Source: Arsenicicoccus sp. oral taxon 190 (GTDB taxonomy: Bacteria > Actinomycetota > Actinomycetes > Actinomycetales > Dermatophilaceae). Taken from it: a stretch of DNA of 64,000 bases. The DNA lies in contig NZ_CP012070.1 in assembly GCF_001189535.1 (NCBI RefSeq), positions 3,348,001-3,412,000 on the forward strand. The letters are read 5' to 3'. This document shows positions 54,178 through 62,912 of the stretch, piece by piece (position 1 is the first letter of the stretch; every line of letters begins with the position of its first letter). A program made the translations under genes and the position numbers. Under the pieces are notes generated by a model. It saw only the letters and a list, made by a program, of their open reading frames with translations, did not search any database and was not told the DNA's origin.

Positions 54178-54249
54178 GCCCCCATAGCTCAGGGGATAGA
54201 GCACCGCCCTCCGGAGGCGGGTGCGTAGGTTCGAATCCTACTGGGGGCG
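54178..54249 (+). tRNA. tRNA-Arg (anticodon CCG)
   Basis: A full cloverleaf is visible: acceptor stem GCCCCCA/TGGGGGC, D-arm GCTC...GAGC, anticodon stem CCGCC/GGCGG with loop CTCCGGA (anticodon CCG, reads CGG) and T-arm GTAGG-TTCGAAT-CCTAC. Discriminator base is G; CCA is not encoded. No integrase or duplicated 3' end was seen, so it has not served as an attachment site here. Confidence 0.96.
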
Positions 54250-54384
54250 CTCTCGACGAGGCCCGTCCACCGCCACGGTGGGCGGGCCTTCGTGCTGCCC
54301 TCGGGGCGGATTGCCGGAGTCGGGCCCCCGGTGGAGGGACCGACGACTACTCTGCGTTGGTACCCAGTGAACGGAGTGTCCCCG

Positions 54385-56997
54385 GTGCCCCGCTTTCTCC
54401 CCTCCCCGCGGCGACCCTACGTGGTCAGCGTCGCCGTCACCGCCCTGCTCGCCCTGGGCACCCTGGCGGGCGTGACGCCCGCCGCCGCCTCCGGTCCCGC
54501 CCAGGCGGCTCAGGCACCACCGGCTCGACAGGGCGCCGCGTCCACCGCCTCCCCCGGCTCCTACATCGTGCGGCTCACCGCCCCACCCGCCGCGCTCGCA
54601 CCGGCCACCAGGGCGACCCCGCGGTCGAGGTTCCAGGCGCGCTCGGCCACCACGCAGGCCTACACCCAGGGACAGGCCGCCCGGCAGCGAGCCCTGGCCC
54701 GCCGGCTCGGCATCACCATCGACCGCCAGCTCACCCTCACCACCAACGGGTTCAGCGCCCGGCTGACCGCCGCCCAGGTCGCGGCGCTGCGCCAGGACCC
54801 GGCCGTCGCGGCGGTCGACCCGGTGCAGCGGCGTCGGCCGCAGGTCTACCGCACCCCGGACACGCTGGGCCTCACCGGCTCCACCGGGGTGTGGAGCCAG
54901 GTGTCCCCGGTGCCCGGCAGCCCGCTGCAGGCGGGCAAGGGCGTCGTCGTCGGCGTGCTCGACACGGGCGCGTGGCCGGAGAACTCCAGCTTCCGGGGCG
55001 GCGCGCTCGCGACCACCCCCTCGACGTCACCCGGGGTGGCGTGGAGCACGACCGGCGGGGCGACCACCTCCCTGGTCAAGGCCACCGGCGCCACCTTCAC
55101 GGGCAGCTGCACCGGAGCCGTCGGCACCAACCCCGTCGAGGCGTGGAGCCCGGCCGCCTGCAACCAGAAGCTGGTCTCCGCCCGCGCCTTCCCCACCACC
55201 GACGGCCACTTCGTGAAGTCGCCCGCCACCAGCACCACCGACCCGGACTACTGGTCCCCGCGCGACAACGAGGGCCACGGCTCCCACACCGCCTCGACCG
55301 CCGCCGGCCTGCAGGTGCCGATGGGCGGCACCTGGGGCACCAGCGCGGGCATCGCGCCGGGGGCCGCGCTCGCCGCCTACAAGGTCTGCTGGGACTTCTA
55401 CGGCGTCGACGACGACCACGACGGGCACCCCGACAACTACTGCCTGGACGACTCGGTGGTCGCCGCCGTCGAGCAGGCCGTGGCCGACGGCGTCGACGTC
55501 ATCAGCTACTCGGTGTCCGGCGCGTCCAACACCGTCGCCGACCCGGTGTCCCGCGCCTTCCAGGCCGCGGACGCCGCCGGGGTCTCCGTGGTGGCGGCCG
55601 CGAGCAACGACGGCGACACGGGAGCCGGCAGCGTCGACCACGTCGCCCCGTGGGTCACCACCGTGGCGGCGTCCGGCTACAACGCGCCATACGGCGTGGC
55701 GTCCTGGTCCGGCAAGGGGCCGAGCCAGGCCGCCGACGCCGGGATCCTCAAGCCCGACCTCGCCGCGCCGGGCGTCGGCATCGTCGCGGCGGTCACCCCG
55801 ACCAGCTGGTCGACCAGCGCCCCGTCGGCCTTCGCCAGCTATGACGGCACCTCGATGGCGACCCCGCACGTCGCCGGGCTGACGGCGCTGCTGCGCGCCC
55901 GGCACGCCACGGACCCGCTGTGGACCCCGAGCGCCATCCGGTCCGCGCTGATGACGACCAGCCGCGCCACGTCCACCCCCTCGCCGTTCGCGCAGGGCGC
56001 GGGCTACGTGGTCCCGGCCGCCGCGCTCGACCCCGGGCTGCTGCTCGACGCCACGCCCGAGGACATGGCGCGGTTCGCGCAGGGGCAGGGCGTCGACACG
56101 GGCCGGGTCCCGCTGGACCCCACCGACCTCAACCTGGCCTCCATCGCGGTGCCCCGCCAGGGCGGAGAGCTCACCGTGCGGCGCACCCTCACCGCCACCC
56201 GCGCGGGCACCTGGACCACGACCGCGTCGATGCCCGGGTACGCCATCTCGGTGGCGGGGCCGCTGACGGCGACCGCCGCCGGGCAGCGCCTGACCCTCGC
56301 GGTCACGCTGCGCCCCGCCGGCACCGCGACCGGCCAGTGGGCGTCCGGCACCGTCACGCTCACCCCGAGCGACGGCACCCCCGCGCAGCACCTCCCCGTC
56401 GTGTCCCGGCCGAGCTTTTCCCAGCCCGGTGACCTGACCGCGACGGGACGCTCGGGCCGGCTGCCGATCCGGGTCGCGAGCCCCACCGCGGGCCGGTTCA
56501 CGCCAACGCTCGGTCTGGGCCAGCCCGCGCGGGTCAGCGGCGCCGTCACCACCAACGGGACGTGGACCAGCCCCTCCTTCGCCGTGCCGGCCGGGGCGCC
56601 GCTGCTGCGGGTCGGGCTGACCGGCAGCGGCATTCGCGACGACCTCGACCTCCAGCTCCAGCGCCTGGGCACCACCGGCTGGACCGAGGTGACGATCGGG
56701 GCCTCGCCGTACGCCGTGGAGCAGGTGGAGCTGGCCAACCCCGCCGCCGGGACCTACCGCTACGCGGTGCAGGGATACCGGGTCAGCGGGGCCGGCTCCT
56801 TCGTCACCGAACGCCTTGTCCTGCAAGCGGTCCCGACGACCACGTGGACGACCAACCCGCGCATCTCGATCCTCGCGGCCGGCCAGACGTCGACCCCGTG
56901 GCTGGTGTGGACCGGGCTGGAGCCGGGCCGCACGTATGTCGGGTACGCCCGCTACCCCACCTCCACGCGCGGCACCTTCCTGCGGATCACCACCTGA
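54385..56997 (+). CDS. secreted subtilisin-like serine protease (S8)
   Basis: The 870-residue exported protease begins with a signal peptide (basic PSPRRPYVV, then a hydrophobic run ending near PAAASG). An I9-type propeptide follows (SYIVRLTAPP...LTTNGFSARLTAAQVAALRQDPAVAAVDP). The S8 catalytic domain has Asp in VVVGVLDTGAWPE, His in EGHGSHTAS, the oxyanion Asn in AAASNDGDTG and Ser in YDGTSMATPHVAG near 490. The rest has Fn3-like beta domains (LTVRRTLTATRAGTW) and a C-terminal beta domain. GTG 54385 is preceded by CGGAG. It is a single-gene unit after tRNA-Arg. Confidence 0.93.
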   Translation: MPRFLPSPRRPYVVSVAVTALLALGTLAGVTPAAASGPAQAAQAPPARQGAASTASPGSYIVRLTAPPAALAPATRATPRSRFQARSATTQAYTQGQAARQRALARRLGITIDRQLTLTTNGFSARLTAAQVAALRQDPAVAAVDPVQRRRPQVYRTPDTLGLTGSTGVWSQVSPVPGSPLQAGKGVVVGVLDTGAWPENSSFRGGALATTPSTSPGVAWSTTGGATTSLVKATGATFTGSCTGAVGTNPVEAWSPAACNQKLVSARAFPTTDGHFVKSPATSTTDPDYWSPRDNEGHGSHTASTAAGLQVPMGGTWGTSAGIAPGAALAAYKVCWDFYGVDDDHDGHPDNYCLDDSVVAAVEQAVADGVDVISYSVSGASNTVADPVSRAFQAADAAGVSVVAAASNDGDTGAGSVDHVAPWVTTVAASGYNAPYGVASWSGKGPSQAADAGILKPDLAAPGVGIVAAVTPTSWSTSAPSAFASYDGTSMATPHVAGLTALLRARHATDPLWTPSAIRSALMTTSRATSTPSPFAQGAGYVVPAAALDPGLLLDATPEDMARFAQGQGVDTGRVPLDPTDLNLASIAVPRQGGELTVRRTLTATRAGTWTTTASMPGYAISVAGPLTATAAGQRLTLAVTLRPAGTATGQWASGTVTLTPSDGTPAQHLPVVSRPSFSQPGDLTATGRSGRLPIRVASPTAGRFTPTLGLGQPARVSGAVTTNGTWTSPSFAVPAGAPLLRVGLTGSGIRDDLDLQLQRLGTTGWTEVTIGASPYAVEQVELANPAAGTYRYAVQGYRVSGAGSFVTERLVLQAVPTTTWTTNPRISILAAGQTSTPWLVWTGLEPGRTYVGYARYPTSTRGTFLRITT

Positions 56998-57009
56998 GCG
57001 ACCGGCGGG

Positions 57010-57909
57010 TCAGCGCGGCAGGTGGGTGCGCGGCGCCATCCGCGGCCCGCGCCGCGGCCGGACCGCCCCGGACAGCTCGAGCAGCCGGGCGACGCGGTAC
57101 CGGTGACCGGCGTACGGCTCGAGGACCCGCGCCATGGCGTGGTCGTCGCCCTCGACCCCGGTGAGGGCCCAGGTCACGTTGCGCGCCACGTGGTAGTCGC
57201 CGAAGCTCACGGCGTCGGCGTCGCCCAGCGCCCGCTGGCGCACCTCCGCGGCGGTCCAGACCCCGATGCCGGGCACCGTCCGCAGCCGGCGGTGCGCCTC
57301 GCGCAGCTCCAGGCCCGCGCACTCCTCCAGCCGGGGCGCCACGGCGAGCGCCCGTTGGATCGTGGCCGAGCGCGCGCCGTCCACCCCGGCCCGCAGCCAC
57401 GCCCAGGACGGCACCTGACGCCACACCGCGACCGGCGGCGCCACGACGAGCCCCAGCGCGGCGCCGGGCCCGGGCGCCGGCTCGCCGTAGGTCCGCACCA
57501 GCCGCCGGTAGCCGCCGAACGCCTCGTGGCCGGTGACCTTCTGCTCGATGATCGCGGGGACCAGGGCCTCGACGACCAGACCGGTCCGGATCACGCGGAA
57601 CCCGGGGTGCAGCCGGGCCGCCTGGGCCACCGGTCCGTGGACCGGCACCAGCGAGGTCGGGTCGTCGCGCTCCCCCACCAGGTCGGGCAGCCGGTCGAGC
57701 AGCCAGGCCGCGCCGGCCCCCCACGACTCGGCGACGACGTCGGCGCCCTGCCGCTCGAGGTGCAGGGTCGCGGCGCCGTCAGGGGTGCGCAGGGCGCGCC
57801 ACCACCCGCCGGTGGCCGTCGGGCGGCCCGTCGGGTCGCCGCCACCGCGCTGCAGGCAGGCCAGGGTCGAGCGCAGGTCCAGCGGTGCGCGCGGGCGGAG
57901 CCGACGCAC
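57010..57909 (-). CDS. HhH-GPD DNA glycosylase (AlkA-like)
   Basis: This 299-residue base-excision enzyme would remove alkylated purines. The HhH-GPD domain has ALVPAIIEQKVTGHEAFGGYRRLV near 115, and the hairpin LRTVPGIGVWTAAEVRQRALGDADAVSFGDYHVA near 208-240 with the catalytic Asp. The N-terminal ~100 residues form the beta-sheet part of AlkA-type glycosylases. No Fe-S Cys cluster is seen at the C-terminus. GTG 57909 immediately follows the stop of the upstream methyltransferase-like gene. It meets the protease gene tail to tail with a 12-base gap. Confidence 0.85.
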   Translation of the reverse strand: MRRLRPRAPLDLRSTLACLQRGGGDPTGRPTATGGWWRALRTPDGAATLHLERQGADVVAESWGAGAAWLLDRLPDLVGERDDPTSLVPVHGPVAQAARLHPGFRVIRTGLVVEALVPAIIEQKVTGHEAFGGYRRLVRTYGEPAPGPGAALGLVVAPPVAVWRQVPSWAWLRAGVDGARSATIQRALAVAPRLEECAGLELREAHRRLRTVPGIGVWTAAEVRQRALGDADAVSFGDYHVARNVTWALTGVEGDDHAMARVLEPYAGHRYRVARLLELSGAVRPRRGPRMAPRTHLPR

Positions 57910-58665
57910 TCAGCGACGCCTCAGCGTCAGCCGGGCCAGCGCGAAGGCACTGCCCTCGGCCCGCCGGCCCTCGTCGTCGCAGGCCCCCTGCACGGCGGCC
58001 GCCAGCCGCCGGCCCACCTCGCCGTCCAGGTCCCCCACGAGGACCAGGCCCAGGTCGTGGGCCCGCGCCTCCAGGGCCCGCAGGTCCGCCCGGCCCATGG
58101 CACCCGGCGCCTCCAGGCCCCCCACGGGGACGGTCACGACGACCGCCCCGCCCGGCCGCAGCACCGTGGCCGCCAGCTCGAGCACCGCGTCGACGTCCCC
58201 CGCGACGGCGCCGTCGGGATGCAGCCGCGTCACCAGGTCCACCGCGCCACGCTCCGGCGGGGCCTCCCGCACCACCCGGAACCCCCGCGCCCTGCTCCAC
58301 CGGGACAGCGCCGAGCGCCGCGCCCCGAGGTCCAGCACCACGCTCGAGCGGGTGCCGTCGTCGACCAGCCGCTCCAGCGCCGCCACGGCGCCGAGCGCCG
58401 CCCACGCGTCGACCTCGTCCAGGACGAGCGGCAACCCCAGCTCGTCGGAGACACCCCGTTGCTCGTCGGCCTCGTCATACGACGCCAGCACGTCGGTGGG
58501 GAGCACCCAGTCCGGCAGGTCCGACCGACGCAGGCGAGGACCCGACGCGCCCCCGGCGGCACCGAGTCGGCGCACGATCCCGGCCGTGAGGGCTGCGCCC
58601 GCCGCGACTCCCGCCGTCGCCCCCGCCACGCGCGCGAACGTCCGCGCCACGTGCCCCAGCGCCAT
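57910..58665 (-). CDS. methyltransferase-like protein
   Basis: The 251-residue protein starts with a hydrophobic Ala/Gly-rich segment (VAGATAGVAAGAALTAGIV), possibly membrane-associated. It then has a class I SAM-methyltransferase layout: SSVVLDLGARRSALSRWSRARGF (motif I, with the usual third Gly replaced) and LELAATVLRPGGAVVVTVPVGG (post-motif). The substrate is unknown and the degenerate glycine loop makes activity uncertain. ATG 58665 follows GGAGGAGG. It diverges from a TIGR03089-type gene across a symmetrical promoter, and is transcribed with the DNA glycosylase. Confidence 0.65.
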   Translation of the reverse strand: MALGHVARTFARVAGATAGVAAGAALTAGIVRRLGAAGGASGPRLRRSDLPDWVLPTDVLASYDEADEQRGVSDELGLPLVLDEVDAWAALGAVAALERLVDDGTRSSVVLDLGARRSALSRWSRARGFRVVREAPPERGAVDLVTRLHPDGAVAGDVDAVLELAATVLRPGGAVVVTVPVGGLEAPGAMGRADLRALEARAHDLGLVLVGDLDGEVGRRLAAAVQGACDDEGRRAEGSAFALARLTLRRR

Positions 58666-58693
58666 CGGCCACCTCCTCCGTCGTGCTGGCGTC

Positions 58694-58719
58694 ACCCTAG
58701 CCGTTCCGCTGGCTAGGGT
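58694..58719. promoter_or_regulatory. symmetrical divergent promoter (two TAGGGT -10 boxes)
   Basis: ACCCTAGCC (58694-58702) and GGCTAGGGT (58711-58719) form a perfect 9-bp dyad with an 8-base centre. Each arm is a -10 box pointing outward: TAGGGT on the plus strand ends six bases before GTG 58726; the other serves the methyltransferase-like gene, whose leader has a ribosome site. The dyad may also be an operator. Confidence 0.6.
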
Positions 58720-58725
58720 GGGCAG

Positions 58726-59424
58726 GTGGCTACCCTGCGCGATCTCGTCCCCACCCTGGGCGCCGGCGACACCAGCCAGCCGGCCATCACCTGCTACGAC
58801 CGCTCCGGGGGGCCCACCCACGGCGAGCGCATCGAGCTCAGCGCCCGCGTCCTGCTCACCTGGGCCGCCAAGGCCGGCAACGCGCTGCAGGACGAGCTGC
58901 TCGCGGAGCCCGGCACAACCGTCGGGCTCGCGCTGCCGGCGCACTGGCGCGCGGGGTACTGGGCGCTCGCGACCTGGTGGGTCGGGGCGACCCTGGTGAC
59001 CGGTCCGGCCGCGGTGGACGCGGACGTGCTCGTGACCGACGACCCCGCGCTCGCGGGCGCCGCCGGTGGCGAGGCCGTGCTCGTCACGCCGGCCGCCCTG
59101 GCCCGCGCGCACCCGGGACCCGTGCCGGCGGGGGTGATGGACGAGGCGCGCGAGCTGGCGAGCTTCGGTGATCGGTTCGTGCCCGCGGCGAGTGCCGCTG
59201 CCGGTGACACCGGCTGGCTCGGTCCGGCGGGCACCAGGCCGTATGCCGCGCCGCTGCGCGGCGACACCCGCCGCCTCGCCGTGGTCACCGAGGACCTCGA
59301 CGAGGCGCTGTCGGCCATGACCTCGCTGTGGGCGGGGGGCGGCAGCCTGGTGCTGGTGCGCGCCTCGTCGGCGCCGGACGACCTCGAGGGCCTGCTGCGG
59401 GCCGAGCGGGCCGAGCGCGCCTGA
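58726..59424 (+). CDS. TIGR03089 family protein
   Basis: The 232-residue protein belongs to a small actinobacterial family (TIGR03089) that resembles the N-terminal part of AMP-dependent acyl-CoA synthetases: VGLALPAHWRAGYWALATWWVGATLV, then DVLVTDDPALA. It lacks the nucleotide-binding STGTT-like loop and the C-terminal domain, so it is probably not an active ligase. Function unknown. The GTG start is leaderless (see the promoter at 58714). Next to it are 380 bases without a gene. Confidence 0.8.
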   Translation: MATLRDLVPTLGAGDTSQPAITCYDRSGGPTHGERIELSARVLLTWAAKAGNALQDELLAEPGTTVGLALPAHWRAGYWALATWWVGATLVTGPAAVDADVLVTDDPALAGAAGGEAVLVTPAALARAHPGPVPAGVMDEARELASFGDRFVPAASAAAGDTGWLGPAGTRPYAAPLRGDTRRLAVVTEDLDEALSAMTSLWAGGGSLVLVRASSAPDDLEGLLRAERAERA

Positions 59425-59810
59425 GCCTGCGCCGCCCTCGCGGACCGCGCCGCCCTGTCGTGGGACCCGTTGGACTGCTGGGGTTCGCGCACTAGTCACC
59501 CGGATCCCCCAGGGCTAGTCACCGGGGGTTAGCCTGGCCCCGCGAGGCTGCCTCGCGGGGGATGCCGTGCGCTGCCACACGAGTCACAGGGTCCTCAACA
59601 ACCCCATAAGACACACGCGTGTAATTAGTCCAAAGAGGGCGACATCTACGCCAAAGGTTCCATGATGCCGCCCGCATGTGAGCACATACAGACAGTAACG
59701 GGTCGGTCACGAAGAGTGATTGGATCGTTCTGGGGCGAACTAGCCACCCTCCCTCGGATCTGACGACACGACTCCTGGACCAGCCCCCTGTCCAGGGTCC
59801 AGGAGTGATC
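59425..59810. other. 386-base intergenic region before the SpoIID-like gene
   Basis: This gene-free stretch is richer in A/T than its surroundings around 59595-59740. It contains the palindrome ACACGCGTGT (59612-59621 region), a GCGAGGC-tGCCTCGC hairpin near 59540 and the hairpin at 59772-59805. It must hold the SpoIID-like gene's promoter and a leader of some length. Confidence 0.5.
59772..59805 (+). promoter_or_regulatory. alternative hairpins masking the ribosome site of the SpoIID-like gene
   Basis: CTCCTGGAC (59772-59780) can pair either with GTCCAGG (59790-59796) or fully with GTCCAGGAG (59797-59805). The second includes AGGAG, the ribosome site 5 bases before ATG 59811. The two pairings exclude each other, giving an on/off arrangement. 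Confidence 0.55.
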
Positions 59811-61049
59811 ATGCGCATCTCTGCAGCCTCGCTGCGTGCCGGCGGGACCGCCGCGGTCAGCGTCGCCCTGCTGGCGGCCTCGGCCATCCCCGCCGGCGCG
59901 GCGGAGTACTACCCCCGTCCCGCCGACGGCACCATCGACATCGTCGGACGCGGCTTCGGCCACGGCCGGGGCATGTCGCAGTACGGCGCCATGAACGCCG
60001 CCCGTCAGGGCGTCGGCTGGCGCCAGATCGTGAGCCACTACTACCCCGGCGCCACGCAGGCCGTCCTCGGCGACCCCACCATCCGGGTCGGGGTCGGCGG
60101 CCGGCTGGGCAGCTCGGCGCGGGTCGCGCCCGAGCCCGGTCTCGTGGCCGACGACGGCCGCGGCCAGGTCGTGCGCCTGGCCATGCTCGACGGCACCACC
60201 CCCGTCACCTCCTGGCAGGTGGGGCTCCCCACCTCCGGGGGCACCAGCACCACCGCCACGCTGTGGTTCACCACGGCCACGGGTCAGCGCAAGGCCCTGC
60301 GCTCGACCTCCTCCGGTCGCTGGACGATCCGCGCGACCGACGGGACCGTCACCGCCCTCGGGTCCACCCTCAAGCCGGCCGCCACCTACGTCGGCTCCCT
60401 GACCGGGATCCGCTCCGGCACCGCCGTCTCCCCCGTCGTCACCACGACCATGGAGAGCTACGTGCGCCAGGTCGTGCCCTTCGAGAGCCCCGGCAGCTGG
60501 CCCGTCCAGGCGCTCGCCGCCCAGGCCGTGGCGGCGCGGTCGTATGCCGCGCAGGCCCTGCGCCAGCCGCGCGCGGCCGCCTACGACATCTGCGACACCA
60601 CGTCCTGCCAGGTCTTCGGCGGCATCACCGGCGAGACGACCAGCTCGCGGCAGGCCGTGGCCGCGTCGGCGCGCACGATCCTCACCTACGGCGGCGCGCC
60701 GATCCTCGCGGAGTTCGGGTCGTCCAACGGCGGCCAGCGCGTCGACGGCCTCAAGACCTACCTGCCCGGCACCGCCGACGGCTTCGAGACCGGGCTCGCC
60801 CCCAGCACCAACCAGTGGACCGCGACGGTGCCCGTCGCCACCCTCGAGCGCGCCTACCCCTCCATCGGCAGCTTCCAGCGCCTGACCGTGCTGCGCCGCG
60901 ACGGCCGCGGCCTCTGGGGCGGCCGGGTGCTGACCCTGCGCCTCGAGGGCTCCCGCGGCTACGTCGACCTCTCGGGCGACCGCTTCCGCAGCGTCGTCGG
61001 CGCAGCCGCCCTGCGCTCCACCTACTTCCAGCCCCTCGCCGGTCGCTGA
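59811..61049 (+). CDS. SpoIID/LytB-domain secreted protein
   Basis: The 412-residue exported protein starts with a signal peptide (SLRAGGTAAVSVALLAASAIPAGAAEY). The start of the mature part, IDIVGRGFGHGRGMSQYGAMNAARQG, and TTMESYVRQVVPFESPGSWPVQALAAQAVAARSYAAQAL near 220 are the SpoIID/LytB signatures, with SSNGGQ and a C-terminal Leu-Asp-Leu stretch. SpoIID is a peptidoglycan lytic transglycosylase acting on stem-free glycan. Actinobacteria outside spore formers carry such proteins; their role is cell-wall remodelling by inference. It is followed 27 bases later by an amidase, the enzyme that makes stem-free glycan. Confidence 0.87.
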   Translation: MRISAASLRAGGTAAVSVALLAASAIPAGAAEYYPRPADGTIDIVGRGFGHGRGMSQYGAMNAARQGVGWRQIVSHYYPGATQAVLGDPTIRVGVGGRLGSSARVAPEPGLVADDGRGQVVRLAMLDGTTPVTSWQVGLPTSGGTSTTATLWFTTATGQRKALRSTSSGRWTIRATDGTVTALGSTLKPAATYVGSLTGIRSGTAVSPVVTTTMESYVRQVVPFESPGSWPVQALAAQAVAARSYAAQALRQPRAAAYDICDTTSCQVFGGITGETTSSRQAVAASARTILTYGGAPILAEFGSSNGGQRVDGLKTYLPGTADGFETGLAPSTNQWTATVPVATLERAYPSIGSFQRLTVLRRDGRGLWGGRVLTLRLEGSRGYVDLSGDRFRSVVGAAALRSTYFQPLAGR

Positions 61050-61076
61050 GACCGCTCATCCCCTAGGAGCAGACAC

Positions 61077-62843
61077 GTGAAGACCCCCCGCAGCACCCTC
61101 GTCAAGGGCACCACCCTGCTGTCCGCGACGCTCGGCCTCAGCTTCGGCTTCGTGGCGCTGCCGTCCACCATGGTGCAGGCCCCGGTCCCCGCCGCGGCGC
61201 CCGCCAAGAACGGCCCGATCAAGCCCGACGTCACCCAGCACGCCCTCGCGGACAAGGTGCGCACCTCGGTCCAGCAGGCCGGCCCCGCGACCAAGGTCGT
61301 CAGCTCGGCCTCGGTCCCGCGCGACGCCGCCGGCAAGCCCGTCGCGACCCCCGGCAAGCAGGCCGTGGACCCCCGGCTCGAGGCCGGCACCGCCGCGGAC
61401 ACCGTCGTCGACCTGCCCGCCACCGGCGACCTGGTCGGCGTGACCTGGCCGGGCACCACCGCCATGGCCGCCAAGGCGACCGTCGCGGTCCGCGCCCAGA
61501 CCGCCAAGGGCTGGCAGGACTGGCAGGAGCTGTCCGTCGACGCCGTCCAGGAGCAGGGCAGCACCAAGGTCAAGAAGTACGGCACCGAGCCCATCTGGGT
61601 CGACGGCGCCACCCGGGTGCAGATCCGGGTCGCGCCCACCGCCAAGGACCTCCTCAAGACGGCGTCGCTCGCCGCCGTCACCTCCAAGGAGACCGCTGCC
61701 GACGCGCAGCTCACCCCCACGGCGGTGCCGGGGGCGGCGAACGCGGCATACGTGCCGTCCGTGATCTCCCGCGCGGGCTGGGGTGCCGACGAGCGGCTCC
61801 GCAACGGCTGCGTCCCGTCGATCAACCCGACCACCCAGGTCGTCGTGGTCCACCACACCGCGGGCCAGAACAGCTACACGGCCGCGCAGAGCGCGTCCAT
61901 CATCCGCGGCATCTACGCCTACGACACCGGCGGGCTCGGCTGGTGCGACGTGGCCTACAACATGATCGTCGACAAGTACGGCCAGAAGTTCGAGGGCCGC
62001 TACGGCGGTCTGAACCGCTCGGTCAAGGGCGCCCACGCCGACTCGTTCAACACCCGGACCTTCGGCATCTCGATCCTCGGCAACTACGACACCACCCCGG
62101 TGCCGGACGCCGGCATGTGGGCCCTCAAGCAGGGCATCGCGATGCGGATCTCGCAGTTCTACATCCGGCCCTACGGCCAGACCACGCTGTACTCCGAGTA
62201 CAACGGCACCACGTCGAAGTACGCCAAGGGCCAGGCCTACCTCGCCAACAACATCGCCGGGCACCGCGACTCCAGCAACACTGCCTGCCCCGGGCGCTAC
62301 CTCTACCCGCGGCTGAAGGAGCTGCGCGACGGCGCCGCGTCCCTCGCCGGGTGGAACGGCTCCACCTTCAGCTCCCCCATCTACAAGCGGTATGTCGCCA
62401 CCGGCGGCGCCTCTCAGTGGGGTCCGGTCTACGTCGGCGAGACCACCGTCGCCGCCGGCCTGCAGCGGACCGTCTTCGGCAGCAACCGCCGCTTCTACAA
62501 CAGCTCGTACGGCGTGCGCATCGTCGGCCCGGGCCTGGACGACTACTACACCGCCAAGGGCGGCGCGAGCTGGGGCGGCTACCCCACGTCGGACGAGGTG
62601 TCCGGCAAGGCGGGGTGGTACTTCAACGCCAGCAAGGGTCTGACGGTCACCCACAGCCGCAGCGGGATCTCGCTCTACACCAACGGCGGGATCCGCGGCT
62701 ACTGGCTGCGGCTCGGCGGCATGAACGGCAGCCTCGGCGCCCCCGTCGCACCGATGACCACCACATCCAACGGGTGGCAGCAGAAGTTCGAGGGTGGCTC
62801 CATCGGCTTCAACGCCCGGAACAACACCGCCTGGCGGTTCTAG
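61077..62843 (+). CDS. N-acetylmuramoyl-L-alanine amidase (PGRP type) with LGFP-like repeats
   Basis: The 588-residue exported amidase cuts the bond between MurNAc and the stem peptide. After a signal peptide (VKGTTLLSATLGLSFGFVALPSTMVQA) and a 200-residue N-terminal domain, the PGRP domain starts ISRAGWGADERLRNGC. Zinc ligands are the His of VVVVHHTAG, the His of IAGHRDSSNTACPG and its Cys; YDTGGLGWCDVAYNMIVDKYGQKFEGRYGG is typical. The C-terminal ~170 residues hold LGFP-type wall-binding repeats (WGGYPTSDEVSG, GSLGAPVAPM). GTG 61077 follows AGGAG. It forms a unit with the SpoIID-like gene. Confidence 0.93.
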   Translation: MKTPRSTLVKGTTLLSATLGLSFGFVALPSTMVQAPVPAAAPAKNGPIKPDVTQHALADKVRTSVQQAGPATKVVSSASVPRDAAGKPVATPGKQAVDPRLEAGTAADTVVDLPATGDLVGVTWPGTTAMAAKATVAVRAQTAKGWQDWQELSVDAVQEQGSTKVKKYGTEPIWVDGATRVQIRVAPTAKDLLKTASLAAVTSKETAADAQLTPTAVPGAANAAYVPSVISRAGWGADERLRNGCVPSINPTTQVVVVHHTAGQNSYTAAQSASIIRGIYAYDTGGLGWCDVAYNMIVDKYGQKFEGRYGGLNRSVKGAHADSFNTRTFGISILGNYDTTPVPDAGMWALKQGIAMRISQFYIRPYGQTTLYSEYNGTTSKYAKGQAYLANNIAGHRDSSNTACPGRYLYPRLKELRDGAASLAGWNGSTFSSPIYKRYVATGGASQWGPVYVGETTVAAGLQRTVFGSNRRFYNSSYGVRIVGPGLDDYYTAKGGASWGGYPTSDEVSGKAGWYFNASKGLTVTHSRSGISLYTNGGIRGYWLRLGGMNGSLGAPVAPMTTTSNGWQQKFEGGSIGFNARNNTAWRF

Positions 62844-62853
62844 CCAGGAAGCC

Positions 62854-62892
62854 TCGAGGGGGCGGCGAGCCACCGGCTCGCCGCCCCTCGGC
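62854..62892. terminator. hairpin between amidase and membrane protein genes
   Basis: GAGGGGGCGGCGAGC (62856-62870) pairs with GCTCGCCGCCCCTC (62876-62889), one bulged G, loop CACCG. It lies between convergent genes and likely ends both transcripts. Confidence 0.8.
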
Positions 62893-62912
62893 CTGCCCGG
62901 GGAGGGGGCGGC

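Noticed and set aside
54178..54249. tRNA-Arg as an attachment site for an island
   Set aside because: No repeated tRNA 3' end and no integrase lie in the window on either side.
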